From positions 558,001 to 622,000 of the forward strand of contig NZ_CP143578.1 in assembly GCF_036352135.1 (NCBI RefSeq): a stretch of 64,000 bases of DNA, read 5' to 3'. Source of the DNA: Metamycoplasma gateae. Its GTDB lineage: Bacteria; Bacillota_I; Bacilli_A; Mycoplasmatales; Metamycoplasmataceae. Of this stretch, positions 20,001-29,825 are shown one piece after another; positions within the stretch are counted from its first letter, which is position 1; each line of letters starts with the position of its first letter. Made by a program: the position numbers and the translations under genes. The notes beneath the pieces are model-generated. The model saw only the letters and a program-made list of their open reading frames with translations, did not search any database and had not been told where the DNA came from.

Positions 20001-21590
20001 ATGGATTTAGCAAAAGAAATAAAACACATTAACTTCAACTGAAAATTAGAATCTAAGTATATGCTTAGATTGTGTTTTCCTATTTTTATTCAAACTTTAT
20101 TCTTTGCAGTAGTCACAATAGTAGGCTCATTAGCAACGAGTTTTTATAATCGAGCTTTTCATATTGATGGTTCGTACGCAGGTTATTATTTCTATACATT
20201 TGCTAAGGTTTTTGTTGTTTACAAAATAATAACATTCCTTCCTTTGATGTATCAACTAGGTGTATTAGTTGTGGCTTCGAATTTATATGGTCAAGAAAAA
20301 GAAAAAGAAATAATAAAACTTCTTTGATCTGCATTTTATGTTTCATTAATCATCAATGCTGGTGCATATTTAATAATTTTCTTTAGCGCTCCTAAGTTGC
20401 TTGAATTATCCGGTGCTAAAAATAATTTTGTTCTAGCTTGAAAAAATAGAAGTGAATTTGACTTATTTAAAACAAATTTAGAAAAAGCTAATTTAACAAT
20501 TAATGATGTTTATAAATTAGATTTATCCCACCACGTTTTTCAAGGTGGTTTTTATGAAGGTAAAATGTACGGCAACACAAATGTGTTTGTCGAAATAACA
20601 AATGAGAACAAATTTGCTACCACTTTCTTAAGAATTGGATCTTTAGACATTTTCATAACTTCTATTGCTTTTATTTTAAACTCATCACTACAAGCTATTA
20701 AGAAAAACAAACAAGCTATTATTGGTGTTATTGTTGGTACAATAATAAGAACAATCTGGATATTTTTAATTTTATATGTTGCAAAAAGACCATTTATTGC
20801 TTCTTTAGAAATAGGCTTAGGGGCTTTAATAAATATTATAATTGCCTTTATTTTTGTTAAAAAATACATCATTAAACACAACCATATTAAATTTAAAGAA
20901 ACTTGAAATAATAAATATGTAAAAGAGATGTTAAAAATTGGTTTCCCAATAGCTTTAGAAACTGGTATTTGATTTGTGGCACAATATTTATTATCTAAAG
21001 CTATTCCTGATGGTAAATTAAATGATAGATTTATAGGGCTTTGAAGGGCTGTAAATAATGTATATGATTTATTTGCGGCGTTCTTATTTGCATTAAGTTA
21101 TGTTACATCTTCAATAATCGCAACCGAAATAGGTAAAAATCAATTTGAAAGAGCTAAAAAACTAGGTAATCTTTCATTTAAATTAGGTATTTCTATTCAA
21201 TTGATTTTTGGATTTTTAGGTATTATTTTTACATATCCAATGTTTAAAATTTATTCAATAGAAACTGAATTAATTAATAAATATTGTTATTATTTGATGA
21301 CTATTTTTATGATAAAAACACTTGCTGATGTAGGTCCATTAACATCCTTAAGAGCTTTATGGGGTTCGAATGATGTTTGAATGCCTAATTTAATTTCATT
21401 AATAACAATGATTGGGTTGCAAACAAGCTTAGTTTATATATTAATTTTATTTAGAAGTGATTCACTTACTCAAGAAATGTTTTTAATTAGTCTAAGCGCC
21501 ATTGCAATAATAGACCCGCTACTCAGATCAATATTGTATGGCTTAAGATGAAATTCTGGTGTATGAACAAAATTTGCAAAAAAACTTTAA
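20001..21590 (+). CDS. MATE-family multidrug/metabolite efflux transporter
   Basis: 529 residues with about twelve membrane segments in two homologous halves. The first starts FPIFIQTLFFAVVTIVGSLA and the second MLKIGFPIALETGIWFVAQY, the paired arrangement of MATE (NorM/DinF) antiporters, which expel organic cations or drugs using a Na+ or H+ gradient. A soluble insertion of about 65 residues (around residues 130-195) lies between segments of the first half. Many Trp are TGA. AAGG precedes ATG 20001. It stands alone on the plus strand between ftsY and the foreign island. The substrate is unknown. Confidence 0.85.
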
Positions 21591-21595
21591 TTTTT

Positions 21596-22096
21596 TTATA
21601 TTTTACAGACACTAGAATAAACAAAAAAAATTGGACAGATGACCAAAGTGGGCCCCTCTTCCAATTCCTTGAGTTTTGTAAATAGGTTTTTATTATTTAT
21701 TACTTCTTTAGAAATATTAGTAATCATACTTTTCGAGTTATCGATATCTTTCTTATAAATCGCATCATAGGTATTTGTATGTTTTGCAATCTGTTTGATA
21801 TTGTTTGTTGCATTAGAAAGTAGGTGCTGAATCTTGTAAAAAAGGGATTAGGTCTAAAGCAAGTATTTCTTTTTCCAGTAGACATTTACGAATAAAGTGT
21901 TGCATATTTCTACATTTACTTAACTTAAATTTATCTTCAATAATCTTTAATTCTTCTTCGGTTAAACCAATATTTTTTTGTTTATTTCTATATAAGTTTT
22001 TCTTTATTTGATTTTATTATGTTGTATTTTTTCCTCTTTTATTTTTCTCTGTTCCTCAGTACTTGTCTTTAACTTTCTGTTATTTTCTATTTGCAT
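21596..22096 (-). pseudogene. mobC: MobC-like plasmid mobilisation protein, relic with two frameshifts
   Basis: A good ribosome site (GAAAGGAG) and ATG 22096 open a frame MQIENNRKLKTSTEEQRKIK that stops after about 30 codons. The next frame continues KNIGLTEEELKIIEDKFKLS and then CRNMQHFIRKCLLEKEIL. After a second shift comes SNATNNIKQIAKHTNTYDAI, the Asn-rich relaxosome-accessory signature of MobC, then KLKELEEGP. Read together these give a near-complete MobC. The shifts lie in short A/T runs. The last residues (VICPIFF onward) run into chromosomal sequence 5 bases from the MATE stop, so this is probably the island boundary. Confidence 0.7.
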
Positions 22097-22120
22097 AATC
22101 ACTCCTTTCTTCGAAATAAA

Positions 22121-22152
22121 AAAGACGACTAGTTATTTATCTAGTTGTCTTT
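22121..22152 (-). terminator. Terminator of the methyltransferase fusion gene
   Basis: A 12-bp hairpin with one G-U pair (AAAGACGACTAG against CTAGTTGTCTTT), followed on the minus strand by TTTTTTATTTC. It lies 5 bases after the stop at 22158 and before the mobC relic start. Confidence 0.7.
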
Positions 22153-22157
22153 ACGGT

Positions 22158-23879
22158 TTATACATCAAAAAGTTCTGTAGGGTCTATTTTGAATTGTAAC
22201 ATATTTGCAGTTGGTCTACCATTATCTCCACCTTTTCTCTGAAGAGTAACTCTACCAAGTTTTATCGAACCCCTAGGACTAACTTCAACTTTACCATTTG
22301 CAAAATAATGATTTATTACTTCATTTATATTTTTCAAAACCCACCTAGCATTTTCTTGTGATTTTTGTGCAACTAAAACCCATTCTGCTGAAAATTCTCC
22401 TCGCCCTTTTAATATATCAGATATTATTAACAACTTATTATTATTTAACCAATCTAAGACTAAGTTTCTTTCTTCATCAGCTAATTCATTCATAAACATT
22501 CTTCTGTTATCTCTGACATCATCCTTATAAGGTTTTAGTTCTCCTGTAAAATATTCCAAGATTGTATATACATTCAATGGAATATTCCATAATTCGTTAT
22601 AACTTTTTAACCATCTTTTATCGATTTGATTAAATCCTTTCTTATTACTTACAAGTTTTACTTGTATATTTTCAATATCAAGTGCATCTTTTAATTTAAC
22701 TTGTACTTTTACATTCAAATCAGCTTTATATCCACTAATAACAATTGCTTTTACATATTCGATTTTTTCCAAAGAATAACCCATAATTGTTAGCCATTCT
22801 TTAGCTTCATCATCACTTTTCCAATCATTAAATTTATCTACTATATGTTGTTCGTTTCTAAATCCATCTTTCGCAATTTTTGAACCTAATTTAACTTTAT
22901 CAATTTCTCTCGCGTTTTTAACCTCACCTCTAATATTCTCAATCATTACTTTAGAAATTGCATCTATAACATTTACTGTCATTGCATTTCCTGCTAGAGA
23001 TAATACTTTATTATTATTTAATTTATTTTGTTTTACTTTTTCTGCAATCCCACTAGGAAACCCTTGTAATAATAACGCTTCATATCCACTAAGTTTTTTT
23101 ATTTTTCCATTTCTTATATAAAGTAATCCGTGTCTGCCTGTTCTTAATGTTGGAAAAATTTTATCATATTTACGCAAATCTGATTGCCGCCAATCAATGA
23201 CATAATTTTCTAGACTTAACACCTCTTCATTAGTAAACTTATTACGATTATATTTATTTGATAAATATTTTTGAAATGTATTATCTAAAATATCTAACTC
23301 TAAGTTGTTATCTTCATCTAAAAAACAAGAGAAATCTTTATTCGATAAATTATTTATAGGAAATTCAAACATACCATTATCATATTCTTTTTTAAATCCC
23401 ACAATATATATTCTCTCTCTCGTTTGAGGAACGCCAAAATCAAGACTATTTAAGACTTTATAGTAGATATTATATCCTATATTTTCAAGTTCTTCTTTTA
23501 TTATTTTAAACGTTTTTCCTCTATCGTGATTTATCAGTCCTTTAACATTCTCTAAAATAAAATACTTCACATTTTTTTGTTTCATAATTTCTATTAGTGA
23601 GTATATTATTTTTCCTCTTTCATCTTCAAAGCCTGCCCTTTTACCTACAATCGAAAATGTTTGGCAAGGAAATCCCGCAATCATAAAATCAAAATCAGGT
23701 AATTTATCTATATCAACTTTAGTTAAATCTCCAAAGTTTCTACTATCATCAAAAAATAATTTATAAGTTTCTGCAGTTTTTTCATCTATTTCGCAATGAC
23801 CAACACATTCTAGTCCATTATTTTCTAGTCCAATTCTTCCCCCGCCAATTCCAGAACAAAAATCAAAAAATTTTAACAC
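22158..23879 (-). CDS. DNA cytosine-5 methyltransferase fused to a restriction-endonuclease-like domain
   Basis: 573 residues from GTG 23879. Residues 1-320 are a complete C5 methyltransferase: motif I FDFCSGIGGGRIGLE (5-19), catalytic GFPCQTFS with Cys72, ENVKG (110-114), PQTRERIYIVG (151-161), a target-recognition region, and LSLAGNAMTVNVI near residue 303. Residues about 325-573 are extra. GYKADLNV followed by IENIQVKLVS looks like a PD-(D/E)xK core with Gln in place of Glu, and the C-terminus reads LQRKGGDNGRP then MLQFKIDPTELF, recalled from type II restriction enzymes. One chain would both protect and cut DNA. All eight Trp are TGG. The target site cannot be read off. Confidence 0.85.
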   Translation of the reverse strand: MLKFFDFCSGIGGGRIGLENNGLECVGHCEIDEKTAETYKLFFDDSRNFGDLTKVDIDKLPDFDFMIAGFPCQTFSIVGKRAGFEDERGKIIYSLIEIMKQKNVKYFILENVKGLINHDRGKTFKIIKEELENIGYNIYYKVLNSLDFGVPQTRERIYIVGFKKEYDNGMFEFPINNLSNKDFSCFLDEDNNLELDILDNTFQKYLSNKYNRNKFTNEEVLSLENYVIDWRQSDLRKYDKIFPTLRTGRHGLLYIRNGKIKKLSGYEALLLQGFPSGIAEKVKQNKLNNNKVLSLAGNAMTVNVIDAISKVMIENIRGEVKNAREIDKVKLGSKIAKDGFRNEQHIVDKFNDWKSDDEAKEWLTIMGYSLEKIEYVKAIVISGYKADLNVKVQVKLKDALDIENIQVKLVSNKKGFNQIDKRWLKSYNELWNIPLNVYTILEYFTGELKPYKDDVRDNRRMFMNELADEERNLVLDWLNNNKLLIISDILKGRGEFSAEWVLVAQKSQENARWVLKNINEVINHYFANGKVEVSPRGSIKLGRVTLQRKGGDNGRPTANMLQFKIDPTELFDV

Positions 23880-23893
23880 AACATTTTACCTTC

Positions 23894-24094
23894 CTATTTT
23901 CTAAAACTAATAACGTGTTCTACATTGCATTCAAGTGCATCACATATTTTTCCAATATTTTTTAAAGATATATATTCATTCTTGCCCATATTTGCTATGC
24001 AATTTGTTGTTAAATTTGCCTTTTCTAATAAATCTTTTTTCTTCATATTTCTTGATTTCAAAAAATTCCATAATGGTTCATATGATATATTCAC
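23894..24094 (-). CDS. Small Cro/CI-type HTH regulator upstream of the methyltransferase fusion
   Basis: 66 residues from GTG 24094, chosen because a GAGAGGAT site precedes it; the open frame extends further upstream to 24154 but has no ribosome site there. The sequence YEPLWNFLKSRNMKKKDLLE, then NLTTNCIANMGKNEYISL, is an HTH of the Xre family, a type common in Firmicute mobile elements. Its single Trp is TGG. Lying 14 bases before the fusion gene, it probably controls timing of methylase and nuclease expression, the role of C proteins in restriction-modification systems; that role is inferred. Confidence 0.8.
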   Translation of the reverse strand: MNISYEPLWNFLKSRNMKKKDLLEKANLTTNCIANMGKNEYISLKNIGKICDALECNVEHVISFRK

Positions 24095-24189
24095 ACTATC
24101 CTCTCTTGTCTTTTTTTCTTGTTTAATTATAACAAAAAACTTGGGTTTTCTCAAGTTTTATTGACGGTAATATTAACATTTCAATAAAC

Positions 24190-24335
24190 TACAAGGGTTG
24201 TTCAAAAATTTATTAGTATATAATATTTCTTGTTATCTCACTTGCTCTTTTTAAATCTTCTTTATTCATTTCTTTTTTCAACTAATAAATACCATAAAGG
24301 TTTATAACTAATTGCCATTTTATTATCTTCTTAAT
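24190..24335 (-). pseudogene. Relic of a second Xre-type HTH gene
   Basis: On the minus strand ATG 24334 opens MAISYKPLWYLLVEKRN, clearly parallel to the start of the HTH gene at 23894 (ISYEPLWNFLKSRN). The frame is then broken and continues as NKEDLKRASEITRN before further stops. The remaining DNA-binding part is missing. It is a decayed paralogue or the remains of a second restriction-modification insertion. Confidence 0.55.
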
Positions 24336-24657
24336 TCGTTTAAAACATTTCTATTGTTATGTTATAAGTAGCATTAAAATATTTATTTTTGAATATTTTC
24401 TTATTTATACGTTAGTAATTATTGAGATATTCTGTTTTTTAAATTAATATAATTTATCACATAAATATGTTTAAATTTCTAATATAAAGAATATGCATTA
24501 TATTGAAGTGCTATTAGAACTTTCTATAGAGGGATGGATGGAATGATATGTAGAAATCTCTGTGTTATCCTTTGTAGTTAATCTCTGGTAATGGTTTATG
24601 TAATTTGCACCTTTCCATTACTGCATTTTGCACTAATGCATTGGTGGTAAATTATAA
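24336..24657. other. Gene-free stretch inside the island
   Basis: No frame longer than about 40 codons reads as protein. An imperfect inverted repeat lies at 24616-24646 (CCATTACTGCATT against AATGCATTGGTGG), which could be a decayed origin or structured RNA, but nothing further supports either. G+C is locally higher (24530-24560, GGGATGGATGGAATG) than in surrounding intergenic DNA. Confidence 0.4.
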
Positions 24658-24809
24658 TTAAAATAAGTTATCCACATCACTATCTTGATAGCTACTCTGT
24701 TTTTCTAACTTTCTACTTTGAATTTCTTGATACAATTCTTCTATTTTTTCCCCGTTTAGTGAATACAACTTGGTTTTATCTTTTGAATCTTTATTGCAGT
24801 TTGACACAA
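24658..24809 (-). pseudogene. C-terminal fragment of a plasmid relaxase or replication-like protein
   Basis: A minus-strand frame of about 50 codons ends at TAA 24658 and reads NCNKDSKDKTKLYSLNGEKI, then EELYQEIQSRKLEKQ, then SSYQDSDVDNLF. The hydrophilic, charged tail with no start resembles the C-termini of small-plasmid relaxases, and a MobC relic lies in the same island. Attribution to a relaxase is an inference from context. Confidence 0.4.
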
Positions 24810-24838
24810 TTTAAAACTTTTTTTCTTTCAAACAAAAA

Positions 24839-24865
24839 AAGACAAGCAGATTTTTTGCTTGCCTT
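24839..24865. terminator. Terminator of the rlmD-like gene
   Basis: A 10-bp hairpin with one mismatch (AAGACAAGCA/TGCTTGCCTT), with A and T tracts on both sides. It lies about 70 bases after the rlmD stop on the minus strand and also bounds the foreign island. Confidence 0.65.
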
Positions 24866-24934
24866 AAAAATTTTTTTATATGAGTTTAAAAAATTTTAAT
24901 GCATCTATAATATTCTCTTCTTTTTTTGAAACTG

Positions 24935-26344
24935 TTATTTTTGTTCATCCGTCGTTAATTCTAGATCAATATGTTTTTGTGTGTTAAGTTTAGATAACAA
25001 ACATAACGTTTCAACATGTGGTGTTTGCGGAAACATATCATAAAGTTTTACTTCCTTGATTGTGTAGTCATTTCTTGTTAATTCTTTTAAATCTCTAATT
25101 AATGTTTTTGGGTCACAACTTAAATATATTATTTGGTTAATATTTGACTGTATGATCGCTTGTATTGTTTCTTTTCCCAAACCTTCTCGCGATGGATCAA
25201 ATATTGCTAAGTCTATTTTTTTATAGTTTTCTAAAATTCATTTGTTTGCATCAGCATTAATTGCAACAACGTTGCTTGTGTTGTTTATTTGTATATTTTT
25301 TATAGCATTTTGCGTTGATGTTTTATTAACTTCTACAGTGTAAACATTTTTCGATTTTGATGAAACAAAAATACCTATTGTACCAACCCCTCCGAAGGCA
25401 TCTAATATATTTAAATTATCAGTATTTATCCATTCTTTTATTTTGTTATAAATCAAATACATCACACTTTCATTAACTTGATAAAAAGTATTGTTTTTAA
25501 CTAAAAATTTATTATCATCTATTTTAAATTCAATACCGTTGTGGTTTAGCAAATTAATTCATTTACAATTTTTTTTATCGAATATTGTAATCTTTAAATC
25601 TAAAAATTTTGAATTTCAAATTTCTAATTTTTCTATAGCTTGTTGATTTATATTTCTGGACGTTCCTAATATTAGTTCAATTTCATTGCTGTTTAAATTT
25701 GGGGATCTTAATGTTATTTTGTTTGGTTTTAAATCAAATAAAAAATTATTTAGTTCATTATTTTTGTTATTTGATGAATTGAATAAAAATTCTTCATAAA
25801 ATTCATTTATTTTTGAGTTTGCAAGCAATAATTTTTCTTGTTGTATAAGTTTGTGAGAATGTTGTTTATAAAAACCAAATATAGCTTTATTTGAGCTATA
25901 TTCAACATGTAATGTTATTTTATTTCTATAATTAAATTCATCAGGTGATTTGACTATATTTGAAATATTTGAATAATTTAAATTTCTTTCAAATAAATAT
26001 TTAACTAAGTTTTGTTTGAATTTTAATTGGTTATTGTATTCTAACGCCATTAAAGGTGATGATCCACTTTTATATAATTGTTCTTCATAATAATCTAGTT
26101 TTTTTCTTAAAAAAGAATATGAATGATATTTTATAACTTTTGCAAAACAACATTTTTTAGAATAATAAGTTATTTCTATATCAGCTTCTTCTCCTGGTAA
26201 TAAGTTATAAACAAATATTGGAATCCCACATTCTCTAAACACGCAAAAACCTTCATAAGATAAGTTTAAACTTAAGTCATCTGTTTGTGTTCTTATGTTT
26301 TTTATAACTAAATCTTTTTTTAATTTTATTTTTTTAAAATCCAT
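24935..26344 (-). CDS. rlmD: 23S rRNA (uracil-C5)-methyltransferase, TrmA/RlmD family
   Basis: 469 residues with two TGA Trp splitting it. A small N-terminal TRAM-like region is followed by the SAM-dependent domain: FGGVGTIGIF (motif I), NADANKW, FDPSREGLG (the DPPR-type motif), and YLSCDPKTLIRDL with the catalytic Cys, ending MFPQTPHVETL, the family signature. These enzymes make m5U in rRNA or tRNA using SAM. Whether this one acts on position 1939, 747 or on tRNA cannot be decided. It overlaps nothing, and follows mnmE by 2 bases, so the two RNA-modification genes form an operon read mnmE to here. Confidence 0.88.
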
Positions 26345-26346
26345 TT

Positions 26347-27699
26347 TTATTTACCTAAACAAAATTTACTAAACATATTATCCAACAAAGTTTCGTTATC
26401 ATGTTCCTTGTTTAAAATTTCTCTTAATATAGTTCAAGCTTTATTTATATCCAAAATTACAACCTCAGGACCGAAACCATTCATCAAACTTTCTAAAGCA
26501 ACATTTAGTTCATTAACACTTTGTTTTAGTAACCCCAGTCTTCTTGTGTTATAAATCAACTCAGGATCTTCGTAATCCAAATCTAAGTAATTTTTTATCA
26601 ACGCGTTTTTCAATTCCCAAGTGTTATTGTTTTTTGCAGAAGTTCAAACAAAATTTTTATATTTTTCTTTATTTTCTTCCGATAATTGATCACTTTTGTT
26701 TAAAACAGGAATATATATTTTATTTTTTGATAAATCTTTTATTAAATTATCTTCATTACTTTCTTTTTGTGTTGGGGTTATTAAGTGAATAACTATTTTA
26801 GCTTCTTCTATTGCTTTGATCGATCTTTCTATACCAATGCTCTCAACTTTATCTGTTGTTTTTCTAATTCCTGCAGTATCAATTATTTTAAACAAAATAC
26901 CATTTAATTCATAATCTCCTTCAACTATATCTCTTGTTGTTCCTGCGACGTCTGTGACTATAGCTTTTTCTTTGCCTAAAAGAATATTTAAAATAGATGA
27001 TTTTCCAGCGTTTGGTTGTCCAACAATAGCTACTTTTATACCGTTATATACATCGCTGGCATTTTCAGATTTTTTAACAATAAGATTAATATCGTTTTTT
27101 AAATTATTTATTAATGTAATTAGTTTGGTTGTGTTCATTTGTTCTATATCGTTATAATCTGAATAGTCAATATTAATTTCGATTATAGAAATAATCCTTA
27201 ATAATTCTTCTTCTAATTTTTCTATTATTTCATTATCTTTATCATCAAATTGTTTGATAGCAATTTCGGCTTGTATGTTTGTTTTTGCGTGTATCAAAGA
27301 ATTTATAGCTTCCGCTTTTTCTAAAGAAATTTTTCCATTTAAAAATGCTCTTTTAGAAAATTCTCCTCTAGTTGCTAATCTAGCACCATTTGCTATTATT
27401 AAATTTAGTATTTTATTTGTAACTATAATTCCACCATGAGCATTTATTTCTATTGTATCTTCACCTATATAATTTTTATTTCCTATAAAAAAATTAACTA
27501 AAACTTCATCAATTTTTTTATTGTTTAAAGGATCAAAAATATAACCATATGTAATTTCCTTATCTTTTCCTATTTTACCTGTATATATTTTTTTAATTAT
27601 TTCTATAGCTTCTGGGCCAGAAATTCTTATTATAGATATTGCTTGATTAATATTTCCTGATGAAATAGCTGTAATTGTATCGTTATAAATATTTTTCAT
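26347..27699 (-). CDS. mnmE: tRNA modification GTPase MnmE
   Basis: 450 residues from ATG 27699. The N-terminal formyl-THF-binding domain (YNDTITAISSGNINQAISII) is followed by a helical domain. The GTPase core has GQPNAGKSSILN (G1), TDVAGTTRD (G2), DTAGIRKT (G3) and NKSD (G4). The C-terminal CxGK motif is present as the last four residues, CLGK. With MnmG it makes the cmnm5 group on wobble uridines. Trp are TGA at 26644 and elsewhere. A bare A+T-rich gap of 180 bases separates it from the peptidase terminator. Confidence 0.95.
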
Positions 27700-27884
27700 A
27701 ATTTTTAATTATATTTAAAAATTGATAAATAATAATAAAGTTGAGTTTTGATGTTGTTTAAATTAATAAATATAATAATACATGTTTAAAAGTAGATAAC
27801 TCAAAAAACATCTAAAAATTAGTTGAAAAAATATGAAAAAAAATGTTATTTAGCTTTTTATAAAAACCTAGTTATTGACATTAA

Positions 27885-27905
27885 AAAACCGGCTAAGCCA
27901 GTTTT
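27885..27905 (-). terminator. Terminator of the M13 peptidase gene
   Basis: A short hairpin AAAACTGGC/GCCGGTTTT (one mismatch, TTA loop) with T residues following on the minus strand. It lies 7 bases after the pepO stop. Confidence 0.6.
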
Positions 27906-27911
27906 TATTAA

Positions 27912-29822
27912 TTATCAAATTTTTACACGTTTTTTAGGGCTTAAATACATTTTATCGCCTTTTTTAATATTAAAAGCTTTGTAAAAATCATCTGAGTTTT
28001 GAACTTGAACATTAGCTCTTAATTTAGCAGGAGCATGAACGTCAGTGTTTAAAAGAAGGGTTTGTAATTCTTTTCTGTATTTTGTTCTTCAGTTTATAGC
28101 GTAGTTTATATAAAAGTGTTTAGCATTAAAATCTTTTTCACCCTTAGCAGCTTCTAAAGCACAAGAAACACCACCTGCATCAGCGATATTTTCAGAAACT
28201 GTTAATTTACCATTACATTTTCCAGCTTGTGTTTTTCTACCATCAAATAATTTAATCATTTCTTGAGCTCTTTTATCAAATTCAATTTTATCTTCTTCTG
28301 TTCATCAATTAACCATGTTTCCAACTTCATCAAAGTTAGCTCCATTATTATCAAATGCGTGAGATATCTCATGAGCTATAACAGCACCAATACCACCGTA
28401 ATTTGAAGAAGATGATTGTTTTGAACTATAAAAAGGCGCTTGCAAGATTCCGGCAGGAAAAACAATTTTATTATTTGTTGGGTTATAATAAGCGTTTACC
28501 ATAGCAGGGGTCATTGATCATAAATCTTTGTTTTTCTTTTTACCATATTCTGCAAGTGAGGCTTTTTGTTCGATTTTTTCAAATTCTAAAACATTCATTA
28601 ATAGATCATTATATCCGTCATATTCTTTGACTATAAAATCATTGTAGTAACTTTCAATTACTTCTGGATAACCAACATAAACACCAATTTTTGAAAGTTT
28701 TAATATAGCTTTTTCTTTTGTTTTTTCAGACAATCAATTATTATTTTTTAATCTTTGTTCATAAATGTTAATCATTTTTGAAATCATTTTTTCAACATTT
28801 TGTTTATTAATTCTTCCAAAATATTCTTCACCATAATATTTTCCAAAAGGCATTTTATAAACACCATCAGCAACATATTTAACAGCAGTTTTTTTCTTAT
28901 CAAGTGGTTTTTTTTGTCCTCTTAATGTTCTAACAAATTCACCAGAAATAACCAAACTATCATAATCTAAATGTTTAGCTAATGATATTAAAGTTGTTAC
29001 ATAAAGAAAAGCTTTGTAATTTTCAAAATTATCTTCGGTTAATAATAGTGATAAGTTATCAACCAAGTCATCAGCTACAGCAATAACTTCTGTGATTTTT
29101 TCATCAAATAAACTCGCTAATATTTTTGAAAGTTTAATAGTCTTAATTTTGTTATCAAACTCAGAAACTTTTTTTGGATTATAAATATTTGTTATTATTG
29201 CTCATTCTTCTGCAGATAGAATATATTTTGCGGCTTCTGTATCCCAAATTAAAGCTTTGTTTATTAAATTTTCCGCTCATTCTGGGTTGTTATTTACTTT
29301 CAATAATAATTTCTTAGCCATTGATGTTCATAATTTGTAAAGTGAATTTTTTTGTTCCTCATTTGAGTAGTAATTTTTTTCAGGTAGAACAACAGAAGGG
29401 CAAGAAACATATAAAGTTTGTTTTTCGTAATTTTTAAAATCTGTTTGAACTTGAATTGGAAACGGAACTTCTGAACCGATAAATAAAAAGTTTGAATAAT
29501 TCTTTTCTAGATCTTTTCAAGAAGAAAGATTTTCTATTTGTTTTAAAATTGGTAAAACAGGTTTAATTCCATTATTTTTTCTATCTTGTCAGTTGCTTGC
29601 TAATTTGTAAAATTTAACCATTTCAATTAATTGGCTATTATTTTCAATTTCTCTAGTATCTGTCGATCACTTTGTAAGTAGAGACGTTTTTAATCTAGTT
29701 AAACCTTCATCTAATCTTTCGAATGAACCAATAGCGGCCTTGTTATCTGGGATTTTGTGTTTTGATATTCATTCTCCATTAACGGCTTCAAAAAAATCTT
29801 CGTGTATTAATTTTTTATTCAT
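27912..29822 (-). CDS. pepO: M13-family zinc endopeptidase (PepO-like)
   Basis: 636 residues, split by many TGA Trp. The catalytic part has [14 protein letters not shown], in which HEISH is the HExxH zinc motif, and SENIADAGG, the ExxxD third ligand. The Trp-rich region (NMVNWWTEEDK) and [17 protein letters not shown] are typical of neprilysin-type M13 enzymes. No signal peptide is present: the start [20 protein letters not shown] is soluble, so it probably degrades imported peptides in the cytoplasm. AAAGG precedes ATG 29822. It follows the GGDEF-EAL-like gene with no gap, in the same operon as pcrA. Confidence 0.93.
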
Positions 29823-29825
29823 AAA

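Larger units (their letters stand above)
21596..24809 (-). mobile_element. Foreign island: remnant of a mobilisable plasmid carrying a fused restriction-modification gene
   Basis: About 3.2 kb between the MATE gene and the rlmD-like gene. It contains a mobC relic, a methyltransferase/restriction-like fusion, its HTH gene, a second decayed HTH gene, and a relaxase-like tail, all on the minus strand. The intact genes use only TGG for Trp (eight in the fusion, one in the HTH gene), unlike the flanking genes. This points to recent arrival from a donor with the standard code, probably a low-GC Firmicute. Confidence 0.65.
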
